11,413 nucleotides of DNA, taken from assembly GCA_020725805.1 (NCBI GenBank), contig DYEF01000104.1:1-11413 (forward strand), given 5' to 3'. The translations under genes were made by a program, and so were the position numbers. This document shows, piece by piece, positions 1 through 6,513 of this stretch. Source of the DNA: Bdellovibrio sp. Lineage in GTDB: Bacteria > Myxococcota > SpSt-1050. How positions within the stretch are numbered: position 1 is the stretch's first letter; the number at the start of each line of letters is the position of its first letter. The notes beneath the pieces are model-generated. The model was not told the DNA's origin. It saw only the letters and a program-made list of their open reading frames with translations, and ran no database searches.

Positions 1-132
1 CCTGAACAGCAGTTGATCTGGATTTCGTTTTAACAAGTCTTAATCTATGGTAGTGCGGTTTCACACTAATTGACTACATCTATTATCCAATTAAATCAAC
101 AAGTTAACTTTTTAGGATTTAAAAGTGGGAAA

Positions 133-207
133 ATCAGGAAATAAATCTATCAAATATTTCACAACAATTGTTAAGCCCGCTTTATGCGGGCTTTTTTATT
201 TCCTGAT
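133..207. repeat. 12-bp perfect inverted repeat bracketing the terminator
   Basis: ATCAGGAAATAA at 133-144 is the exact reverse complement of TTATTTCCTGAT at 196-207. The two arms enclose the terminator hairpin and the AACAATTGTT palindrome, so the 75-bp unit can form a cruciform-like or nested hairpin. The right arm overlaps the terminator's T tract. It could be an RNA structure that forms only on read-through, a small MITE-like element, or chance in AT-rich DNA. No target-site duplication is evident beside the arms. Confidence 0.6.
173..198 (+). terminator. Rho-independent terminator upstream of dgt
   Basis: A perfect 8-bp GC-rich stem, AAGCCCGC (173-180) and GCGGGCTT (186-193), encloses a 5-nt loop TTTAT. 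It runs straight into a T tract at 192-197. The T tract is only on the plus-strand side, so it should stop transcription travelling rightwards, from a gene lying off the left edge, before dgt is reached. dgt would then need its own promoter or depend on read-through. Confidence 0.88.
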
Positions 208-269
208 ATCCCCAAAATCTTGCATTTTGGTTCTGCAAATGTTATTCACAGACCTGAGGTGAATCAGTC

Positions 270-1322
270 ATGACAATCAGAGAAGAGAGAGAGAAGACAG
301 AACATCAGATACTTTGTAAATATGCAGCATTTTCGGACCAGTCAAAGGGAAGATTACGAGATGAAAACCCCTGTCCGATAAGGGCGGCATTTCAGCACGA
401 CAGGGATAAGATACTGCACAGTAAGGCTTTCAGAAGGCTCAAACACAAGACACAGGTTTTTCTCGCACCGATTGGTGACCATTACAGGACGAGACTTACT
501 CACACACTCGAGGTCTCACAGATAGCCCGCACTATAGCAAGGGCACTAAGACTCAATGAAGACCTTACGGAGGCAATAGCCCTCGGACACGACCTCGGGC
601 ACACCCCTTTCGGACATGCAGGCGAAAAGGTGCTGGACAAAATACTCAAGGATAAAGGCGGATTCCACCACACTATTCAGTCCCTGAGAGTCGTGGACCT
701 GATAGAAAGGGACGGAAACGGGCTTAACCTTACTTTCGAGACAAGAGACGGAATTCTCAAACACAGCAAAGGGAAGGGAAATATTTACGGGCAGAAGGAA
801 AACAATTCGAATCCCGAAACGCTCGAAGGCGAAATAGTGAGACTCTCCGACCTCATTGCCTATGTAAACCACGATATCGATGATGCACTGAGGGCGGGAG
901 TTCTTCAGACAGATAAAAGATTATCAGACCTTCTAAGTATTATCGGCAAGACACACTCCGAAAGAATCAATAACCTCGTCACAGACACAATAAGAAATTC
1001 GGTCTTCGAGAAGGAACCACATATCAAGATGTCGGAAGAGATGTACTCGGCCTTAAAAGAGCTCAGGGATTACCTGTTCGAAAAGGTATATGAAAACAAA
1101 TTTGTCAACGCAGAACTTGTTAAGGCACAGAGAATAATAGAGGAACTCTTTAATTACTTCATCGGCCATAAAGACGAGTTTTATGAAAGATATGCTATGA
1201 AATACTGCCTCTCTGAAGACACAGAACGTTCAGTTGTGGATTATATTTCGGGGATGACCGACGGATATGCCCTTGAACTTTACAGCAGGCTATTCATTCC
1301 CAGAGGATGGAGTATTCTCTGA
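270..1322 (+). CDS. dgt: HD-domain deoxyguanosinetriphosphate triphosphohydrolase-like protein (dGTPase family)
   Basis: This is a cytoplasmic metal-dependent phosphohydrolase of the dGTPase family, which cleaves dNTPs to deoxynucleoside plus triphosphate and so trims the dNTP pool. At 350 residues it matches the short bacterial dGTPase-like subfamily rather than the roughly 500-residue E. coli Dgt. Family landmarks are clear: the N-terminal block [14 protein letters not shown] (51-64), [10 protein letters not shown] with metal ligand His78, [11 protein letters not shown] with His107-Asp108 and His111 (106-116), and [16 protein letters not shown] with Asp194 (192-207). The set H...HD...D is intact, so the enzyme should be active. 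The ATG at 270 is preceded by GAGGTGA at 256-262 with good spacing, and the MTIRE start agrees with family members. The 3' end overlaps the convergent hydrolase gene by 33 bp. True substrate preference (dGTP or broader) cannot be read from sequence. Confidence 0.95.
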   Translation: MTIREEREKTEHQILCKYAAFSDQSKGRLRDENPCPIRAAFQHDRDKILHSKAFRRLKHKTQVFLAPIGDHYRTRLTHTLEVSQIARTIARALRLNEDLTEAIALGHDLGHTPFGHAGEKVLDKILKDKGGFHHTIQSLRVVDLIERDGNGLNLTFETRDGILKHSKGKGNIYGQKENNSNPETLEGEIVRLSDLIAYVNHDIDDALRAGVLQTDKRLSDLLSIIGKTHSERINNLVTDTIRNSVFEKEPHIKMSEEMYSALKELRDYLFEKVYENKFVNAELVKAQRIIEELFNYFIGHKDEFYERYAMKYCLSEDTERSVVDYISGMTDGYALELYSRLFIPRGWSIL

Positions 1323-2237
1323 AATCCTTCTGGTCTCCTTTTTTACGGCCTGTTTCTTTCTGCTCTTTCTGTTAATCTTTTCCTTAAAGAATTTTTCGAT
1401 TCTGAGACATATGAGGTCGGGATGCTCAATAGGTGATGTATGAGTCCCCATCGGCAGAATCTGAAGCTCTGATGTGGGAATCATATTATGCATCTGTTTG
1501 GAGAGCCACATAGGTGTAAACTTGTCTTTTTCCCCTCCGAAAATCAGAACGGGGACATCTATGTTTCTCAGATAATCCCTCGCGGAATGCTGGTTTGCAT
1601 TCTGAAGCATCCTGAAAAACAACCGCAGGTCCATCTTTGCCAGATGCTCGAGATATGGCATAAAATCTTCCATCTTGACGAGAAAATAATTTATCTCCAC
1701 GAGCACGGACAACCAGAATGAAAATTTAGTCGGCAAAATCTGATACCATATTGTGCGGAATAATTCTTCGTGCTTCTCATAGAGTCTTGCCAGATGAGGT
1801 ACGGTCTTTTCGAGTATGTCACTGTTGTGAAAAGTCCGCAGGGGATATTCAAAACTACCGCATATCGGGACGAGACCGATTACCCTGTCGGGATATCTGT
1901 GCCAGAACTCAAGAATTACCTGAGTACCCATAGAATGTCCCAGTAAAACCGCCTTCTTTATCTTTATTGTATCCATAAGGATTTTCAGGTCTTCCACAAG
2001 GTCCTCGATCTTCAGATTATTGAAATCCGCAGGTTTTTCAGACCTCCCGTGTCCCCTGTAATTCCATCTTACGATTTTATGGTCTTTCACAAAGTGCTCG
2101 AATATATACTTCCATGCATACATATCACAGGCTATACCGTCACAGCAAATAACCGGCATTCCCTTGCCTGCATAGTTGTAATATATCTTTGTCCCGTCAA
2201 AGGAATTGAAATAACCTTCGGTAATCTTATAAATCAT
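1290..2237 (-). CDS. Alpha/beta hydrolase fold protein
   Basis: This 315-residue protein is a serine hydrolase of the alpha/beta fold. The catalytic triad is visible: nucleophile Ser102 in the elbow GHSMG (100-104), acid Asp238 in FGGEKD, and His266 in MGTHTSP. The block [13 protein letters not shown] (57-69) is typical of the fold. The usual His-Gly oxyanion motif near the N terminus is replaced by Cys-Asp-Gly (32-34). A cap region rich in aromatic residues lies at about 135-215. There is no signal peptide, so it is probably cytoplasmic. The substrate is unknown; esterase, lipase-like or C-C hydrolase activities are all possible. The ATG is preceded by GAGGAG (2244-2249) six bases upstream and lies 17 nt after the glycosidase stop, so it is likely the last gene of the rpsO operon. 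The last 30 residues form an unusual Lys/Arg-rich tail that runs into dgt on the opposite strand. Confidence 0.88.
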   Translation of the reverse strand: MIYKITEGYFNSFDGTKIYYNYAGKGMPVICCDGIACDMYAWKYIFEHFVKDHKIVRWNYRGHGRSEKPADFNNLKIEDLVEDLKILMDTIKIKKAVLLGHSMGTQVILEFWHRYPDRVIGLVPICGSFEYPLRTFHNSDILEKTVPHLARLYEKHEELFRTIWYQILPTKFSFWLSVLVEINYFLVKMEDFMPYLEHLAKMDLRLFFRMLQNANQHSARDYLRNIDVPVLIFGGEKDKFTPMWLSKQMHNMIPTSELQILPMGTHTSPIEHPDLICLRIEKFFKEKINRKSRKKQAVKKETRRISENTPSSGNE

Positions 2238-2254
2238 ATAAAACTCCTCATTCT

Positions 2255-3769
2255 TTATTCAATCAATGCACAGGAGCAACCACTGATTTCTTCTTCCGGA
2301 CCGGATATAATATCGGATGCAGCATTGTTATCCGGATATGCAGAGGCGTCTTTTATCTGAACCACATCTGTCAACAGAGTATCCGCCGGATATGTATCAA
2401 ACACATCCTCAACAGTATCTGTATCTGTCAATGTCACCAAATCACTGTCTGTATCCGCAACGACCACGTCATAAAGTACAAAATCAGAATTATCAATATC
2501 ATATATGTTTACTGAATCAGTCAGTTCATTAACAGTATCATCATTATCCACTACATCGTAAAAAGAGATATCTGAATCAGCAGATATATCAGCAAGAGAT
2601 TCTCCGTCATCTATTAATTCATAACCGGCATCGGTATTAACCGTAATCTGAATTTCGAAATAGTGGCTGCCGGTTTCGGCATCGGAGGGCAGAAGAGTTC
2701 TGAGTTCGCCATCCCATGCTGCAATATAATACTGAATCATACCGGTCTTTATGTCCTGTGAATAGATGAAAGCTTCATAAATATTGTTACCTTTATCCGT
2801 CATATTTCTCGAAATAAAATCCGTATCTCCCTTGTTTCTGAATTTGAGATTAACTGCCTTAAGACCTGTATCATCTGTTACCTTTGCAGTTATCAGGATA
2901 TCAGTCTTTTCACTCTTGAGAACCGGTGTGTGCTCGATAACCGGCGGGAGATTATCGGTGTAATAAACGAAAAGTCCGCTCGATATAGACCTTTCAGAAC
3001 CATCAGAGGGATAATTCACCACACCATTAGTACTAACCCACATTGTAGTCGAACCGCCACCGTCCAGATTTATACCATCCGAGCAACCGAGCCAGAGAAG
3101 ATATTGTGCCAGATTATCAAGAGTCATACCCGTTCTGCCTGTTGCCCTGCCGTCAACGGTTATCATCATAAAATGATTATTGGAAGTTTTGCAAATGGCT
3201 GTTCGCGGGTTAACACCTGCAATTGAGTCGGCCTCTTCCTCGGATGTAGTAACATATAAATTGCCGTCTTTTACCAGATTGGGAGTTCCGCCGAGGGCGT
3301 GAAATGCCTCAGGGAATGAATCTTTGGAGTCAGTCCTTCTGAAAAGAATCGTCTTATCAGGCCTGATTCCCAGAGCCGACCTTGCAGGTCTTGTAGATAC
3401 AGCATAGGATATCACCTTGTTGTCAATCTTGAGAAGACTGAGAGAGGAACAGTTGTTTGCGGAGTCGAAAAACCCTCCGTTAATTCCTGCAACGGCAGAC
3501 GTCCTCTTCCCCATCGAACTCGCCTTTTCGCAGGAGGATGAAGCCTTATATACAGGTTTGATAGTTATATGCGGGTCACTGTTGTCGATATCAATAATAT
3601 TTACATTCTGAGGACCACCAAGCAGATTGGTATATACTTTATGATACCATACAATCCCCTTTTTAAGTTCGGTTTTGGTGCAGTCAGGTGGAGTACAATC
3701 TAAAGAATATAACTCTGATGTAAGGAAAACGGATAAAAATATCAGCAAAAAAAATCCGGATATTTTCAT
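2255..3769 (-). CDS. Secreted phosphodiester glycosidase family protein (NAGPA/DUF2233 domain) with acidic C-terminal tail
   Basis: This 504-residue exported protein starts with a signal peptide (Lys2, hydrophobic stretch 5-17, probable cleavage near Tyr21-Ser22); no lipobox is present. Residues about 40-272 carry the NAGPA/DUF2233 fold, named for the enzyme that uncovers mannose-6-phosphate: NGGFFD (97-102), RPARSALGI (127-135), NPRTAI (187-192), VDGR (205-208) and LDGGGSTTMW (235-244). A beta-sandwich Ig/FN-like domain follows at about 274-372. Residues 379-480 are strongly Asp/Thr/Val rich, and the protein ends EEEISGCSCALIE. By family, it probably cleaves a sugar phosphodiester or related glycoside outside the cytoplasm; the substrate is unknown. 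The tail resembles the Asp/Thr linker plus Gly-Cys-X-Cys head of some C-terminal sorting signals, but no membrane segment or basic end follows. The ATG overlaps the pnp TGA (ATGA at 3766-3769), which implies translational coupling. Confidence 0.88.
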   Translation of the reverse strand: MKISGFFLLIFLSVFLTSELYSLDCTPPDCTKTELKKGIVWYHKVYTNLLGGPQNVNIIDIDNSDPHITIKPVYKASSSCEKASSMGKRTSAVAGINGGFFDSANNCSSLSLLKIDNKVISYAVSTRPARSALGIRPDKTILFRRTDSKDSFPEAFHALGGTPNLVKDGNLYVTTSEEEADSIAGVNPRTAICKTSNNHFMMITVDGRATGRTGMTLDNLAQYLLWLGCSDGINLDGGGSTTMWVSTNGVVNYPSDGSERSISSGLFVYYTDNLPPVIEHTPVLKSEKTDILITAKVTDDTGLKAVNLKFRNKGDTDFISRNMTDKGNNIYEAFIYSQDIKTGMIQYYIAAWDGELRTLLPSDAETGSHYFEIQITVNTDAGYELIDDGESLADISADSDISFYDVVDNDDTVNELTDSVNIYDIDNSDFVLYDVVVADTDSDLVTLTDTDTVEDVFDTYPADTLLTDVVQIKDASAYPDNNAASDIISGPEEEISGCSCALIE

Positions 3770-5865
3770 TTTTTCCTGTGATGGTTTAAGGCCTCTCTCC
3801 TTGAGAGTTTGATCTTCCCCTGCTTATCGATACCAATAACCTTGACCAGTATATCTTCTCCCTCCCTGACGATATCCGTAACCTTATTTACCCTTGTATC
3901 TGCAAGCTCGGATATGTGCACGAGTCCGTCAGTACCGGGAAATATAGTTACAAAAGCCCCGAAATCAACCACTTTGCTGACCTTCCCCATATAAACCTTC
4001 CCCACCTCGACTTCCTGAGTCAGATTCTCTATCATCGCTACCGCCTTCTGTGCGGCATCCTGATTATTAGCTGCAATTTTTACAAGACCGCTGTCATCTA
4101 TATCAATCGCTATCACACCGCTCTTGGCAATAATCTCCCTGATTACCTTCCCGCCGCTTCCTATAACATCACGAATCTTGTCGGGTTTAATATTGATTAT
4201 CGTAATTCTGGGCGCATAAGGAGATATGTCAGGTCTCGGAGCAGCAATAGTCTGAGTCATTATATCAAGAATTCTGAGTCTTGCCTCTTTTGCCTGTCTT
4301 AGGGCGCTCGTCATAATTTCCTTACTAATACCTTTTATCTTAATATCCATCTGAATGGATGTCACTCCGTCTCTGGTTCCAGCAACTTTGAAATCCATAT
4401 CACCACAGTGGTCTTCATCGCCAAGAATGTCAGTAAGGACGGCCACCTTTTCTCCCTCTTTGATAAGTCCCATCGCCACACCTGCAACCGGTGCCAAAAT
4501 CGGGACACCTGCATCCATAAGAGAGAGTGTTGCCCCGCAGACCGTTGCCATCGAAGATGAACCGTTTGACTCAAGGATATCGGAGAGCACTCTGATAGTA
4601 TAAGGGAATTTTTCCTCGGACGGAATTACCTTCGACAAAGCCCTTTCCGCAAGATTCCCGTGACCGATTTCCCGTCTGGAAGGGGACCTTAAAAACTTCA
4701 CCTCACCCGTTGAGAACGGAGGGAAATTGTAATGAAGCATAAATCTCTTGCTGCTCTCCTCTCCAAGGGCCTCTATCTTCTGCTCGTCCTCGGCTGTACC
4801 GAGAGTCGTTACAACAAGGGCCTGAGTCTCGCCTCTGGTAAAAAGGGCGGAGCCGTGAGTCCTCGGGAAGAGTCCGACCTCACAGGTAATCTTTCTGACA
4901 TCCCGGGTGCCTCTCCCGTCAATCCTCTTCTCTTCACTGATAATCATTTCTCTTATAATGTCACGCTTGATATCTTCAAGAATCTCTTCTACATTGACTG
5001 GCTCGTCTTCCTTGATTATCTGTTCGGCTATCAGACTCTCATGAATCTCTTTCTTGAATTTCTTGAACTCCTCATTTCTGCTCTTCTTGCCGGATATGAG
5101 CAGAAGCTCCTTGATTTTTGCCTTATATTTATCCGAAAGGGTCTTTTTCAATCCGGATGTGTCAGGCATATCATATAAGCACTTTTCCCTGCCGATTTCT
5201 CTTCTGATCTCTTCCTGAAGCGCTATTACATCCTTTACAACGTCAAACGCCCCAAAAAGCCCATCTACTATAACGCTTTCCTGAACAATATTTGCCCCTC
5301 CTTCGACCATAACCAGTGCATCTCTGGATACTGCAGCTGTCAGCTCCATTTCACTGGTCTGCATAACGGAGGTCCCGGGATTATACAGGAATTCACCATC
5401 TTTGTAACCGATTTTAACCCCGGCAATAGGAGTCTCATAGGGGGCATTCGATATAAGCAGGGCAAGAGATGTGCCTGTAAGGGCAATAATATCAGGGTCA
5501 TTTTCCGGGTCAGCAGAGAGCACCGTAGTAATTACCTGAATCTCCCGGTTGAAGGCCTTCGGAAAGAGCGGTCTGATTGACCTGTCGATTATTCTGGAAT
5601 TCAGAATCTCCCTCTCTGTCGGTTTCCCCTCCCTCTTGAAAAATCCTCCGGGTATTTTGCCGGCAGCCGAAGTCTTTTCAATATAATCAACTGTCAGTGG
5701 CAGAAAATCAACGGCCTCTTCCGATTCCGAACCAAGCACTACCGTGCAGAGTACTGAAGTATCACCCATAGAGACGAGAACAGCACCGTCTGCCTGCTTT
5801 GCCATCTTCCCTATCTCAAAAACAATTTCTCTCGAACCAAACTTAACGTTCTTCTTAATGTACAT
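3766..5865 (-). CDS. pnp: Polyribonucleotide nucleotidyltransferase (PNPase)
   Basis: PNPase is a cytoplasmic trimeric 3'-5' phosphorolytic exoribonuclease of the RNA degradosome that releases nucleoside diphosphates. At 699 residues it is full length. Domains in order: first RNase PH core (about 1-140) with GGFFKREGKP (73-82), all-helical linker (about 240-310), second RNase PH core (about 315-545), KH domain (about 551-612) with the GSGG loop at 569-572, and S1 domain (about 620-692) with KVVDFGAFV. The catalytic segment LGDEDHCGDMDFK (481-493) keeps Asp485, Asp491 and Lys493, matching E. coli Asp486, Asp492 and Lys494. The C terminus is short and lacks an extended degradosome-binding tail. 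The ATG follows AGAGGT (5871-5876) with a 5-nt gap. It sits 91 bp after rpsO, the conserved bacterial order, and overlaps the downstream glycosidase gene by 4 bp. Identification is secure. Confidence 0.98.
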   Translation of the reverse strand: MYIKKNVKFGSREIVFEIGKMAKQADGAVLVSMGDTSVLCTVVLGSESEEAVDFLPLTVDYIEKTSAAGKIPGGFFKREGKPTEREILNSRIIDRSIRPLFPKAFNREIQVITTVLSADPENDPDIIALTGTSLALLISNAPYETPIAGVKIGYKDGEFLYNPGTSVMQTSEMELTAAVSRDALVMVEGGANIVQESVIVDGLFGAFDVVKDVIALQEEIRREIGREKCLYDMPDTSGLKKTLSDKYKAKIKELLLISGKKSRNEEFKKFKKEIHESLIAEQIIKEDEPVNVEEILEDIKRDIIREMIISEEKRIDGRGTRDVRKITCEVGLFPRTHGSALFTRGETQALVVTTLGTAEDEQKIEALGEESSKRFMLHYNFPPFSTGEVKFLRSPSRREIGHGNLAERALSKVIPSEEKFPYTIRVLSDILESNGSSSMATVCGATLSLMDAGVPILAPVAGVAMGLIKEGEKVAVLTDILGDEDHCGDMDFKVAGTRDGVTSIQMDIKIKGISKEIMTSALRQAKEARLRILDIMTQTIAAPRPDISPYAPRITIINIKPDKIRDVIGSGGKVIREIIAKSGVIAIDIDDSGLVKIAANNQDAAQKAVAMIENLTQEVEVGKVYMGKVSKVVDFGAFVTIFPGTDGLVHISELADTRVNKVTDIVREGEDILVKVIGIDKQGKIKLSRREALNHHRKK

Positions 5866-5956
5866 AAATTACCTCTTTATTAAAACATAGACTGATTACA
5901 CTTTTGCCCTTACAGAATTTAGTCCACCTCACTTTGATACAAAATCTGAAAAAGGG

Positions 5957-6226
5957 CTATTTTCTGATTCCAAGATCAGTAATTACCTTCTGGTATCTGC
6001 CGAAATCCTTGAGCTTAAGATAGTCCAGAAGTTTTCTTCTCTTACTTACGAGTTTTATTAGACCTCTTCTGGAATGAAAATCCTTGGTATGAACCTTAAA
6101 GTGCTCTGTGAGATTCTTGATCTTTTCGGTCAGGAGTGCTACCTGAACTTCAGGGGAGCCAGTATCCCTCTCGTGTGTCTTGTACTTCTCAATAATCTCT
6201 TTTTTTAACCTCAAATCAAGTTCCAT
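5957..6226 (-). CDS. rpsO: 30S ribosomal protein S15
   Basis: S15 is a primary 16S rRNA-binding protein of the small subunit platform. The length, 89 residues, is the same as E. coli S15. Conserved blocks are [13 protein letters not shown] (21-33), HSRRGL (51-56) and RRKLLDYL (63-70), which carry the RNA-contacting surface. The ATG is preceded by a near-perfect Shine-Dalgarno AAGGAGGA (6236-6243) nine bases upstream, as expected for a highly translated gene. A strong promoter lies just upstream (6257-6285). It is the first gene of the probable rpsO-pnp-glycosidase-hydrolase operon. The predicted leader from that promoter is only about 24 nt. Confidence 0.98.
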   Translation of the reverse strand: MELDLRLKKEIIEKYKTHERDTGSPEVQVALLTEKIKNLTEHFKVHTKDFHSRRGLIKLVSKRRKLLDYLKLKDFGRYQKVITDLGIRK

Positions 6227-6256
6227 CTTACTAAATCCTCCTTAAATGGAAATATG

Positions 6257-6285
6257 AGTATAAGTTAAGCAGTTGCAAAAGTCAA
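6257..6285 (-). promoter_or_regulatory. Sigma-70-type promoter of the rpsO-pnp operon
   Basis: On the minus strand, TTGACT (6280-6285) is a 5/6 match to the -35 box and TATACT (6257-6262) a 5/6 match to the -10 box, separated by exactly 17 bp. Transcription should begin near 6250, leaving a leader of about 24 nt that is almost filled by the rpsO ribosome binding site. An A/T-rich stretch just upstream of the -35 box (6286-6300) could act as an UP element. This is a prediction from sequence only, but the position directly before a ribosomal protein gene makes it likely. Confidence 0.75.
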
Positions 6286-6303
6286 ATTAAAAAATTTTCT
6301 TCC

Positions 6304-6332
6304 ATTGTTACTGACTTTTTGGCTTTGTTCAA
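6304..6332 (-). promoter_or_regulatory. Possible second, weaker upstream promoter for rpsO
   Basis: TTGAAC (6327-6332) and AACAAT (6304-6309) on the minus strand are spaced 17 bp apart. Each is a 4/6 match to consensus. A transcript from here would have a leader of about 70 nt, unlike the short leader of the nearer promoter. In AT-rich DNA such matches arise often by chance. Confidence 0.22.
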
Positions 6333-6513
6333 GGATATTTAAATCCTGAAATACCAAAGAATCATCTGCAGAATAAAAATAATATGTCTTCTACAAATCT
6401 GCCTGGCACCACAAAAAACCAATAAATTCAACTGATTACAACAACTCCACCTATCCTTTCGGGGTACCAGCTTAACCAATCGTCCCGGATATCACCAATA
6501 AAAAATCTATCTG

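Larger units (their letters stand above)
1..269. other. Intergenic region upstream of dgt
   Basis: No gene is supported here. In frame 1, bases 1-33 read PEQQLIWISF and then TAA, which could be the last ten residues of an upstream plus-strand gene, but it is too short to identify. The region carries an intrinsic terminator (173-198), a 12-bp inverted repeat around it (133-144 and 196-207), two short palindromes (AAGTTAACTT at 101-110, AACAATTGTT at 163-172) and a small 7-bp hairpin (212-218 with 224-230) just before the dgt leader. I could not find a convincing sigma-70 promoter for dgt between the terminator and the start codon. The ribosome binding site GAGGTGA lies at 256-262. Confidence 0.7.
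6227..6513. other. Intergenic region between the repeat-protein gene and rpsO
   Basis: This is AT-rich, with no plausible gene in any frame. It contains the rpsO promoter and ribosome binding site at its left end and a 16-bp palindrome AGGATATTTAAATCCT (6332-6347). The palindrome lacks a following T tract on the minus strand, so it is not a convincing terminator. I see no clear intrinsic terminator for the large minus-strand gene that ends at 6514. TATCC near 6452 and GGATA near 6487 could pair with a bulged GGG/CCC extension, but this is weak. Confidence 0.6.

Noticed and set aside
1-33. Possible C-terminal end of an upstream plus-strand gene (PEQQLIWISF, then TAA)
   Set aside because: Ten residues are too few to identify a family or exclude chance, although the terminator at 173-198 does suggest a plus-strand gene to the left.
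70-98. Promoter-like TTGACT at 70-75 with an A/T-rich downstream box, possibly driving a small RNA ending at the terminator
   Set aside because: No acceptable -10 box exists at 16-18 bp spacing (best is about 3/6), so a small RNA gene is not supported.
220-245. TTGCAT (220-225) and TGTTAT (240-245) as a dgt promoter
   Set aside because: The spacer is only 14 bp, too short for a normal sigma-70 promoter.
2380-2560. Short imperfect direct repeats (GTATCTGTATCTGTC and similar) as a CRISPR or satellite array
   Set aside because: They are degenerate, irregularly spaced and explained by the Asp/Thr/Val-rich codons of the glycosidase tail.
4732-5178. Plus-strand open frame of 148 codons inside pnp
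   Set aside because: It is antisense to the highly conserved PNPase gene, has no ribosome binding site and no recognisable domain; it is a shadow of pnp.
5906-5957. Stem between GCCCTT and AAGGGC in the rpsO-pnp gap as a terminator or RNase III site
   Set aside because: Only six base pairs with a 40-nt loop and mismatches on both sides; too weak to call.
6332-6347. Palindrome AGGATATTTAAATCCT as terminator of the large repeat-protein gene
   Set aside because: The stem is short and AT-rich, no T tract follows on the minus strand, and it lies about 170 bp past the stop codon.
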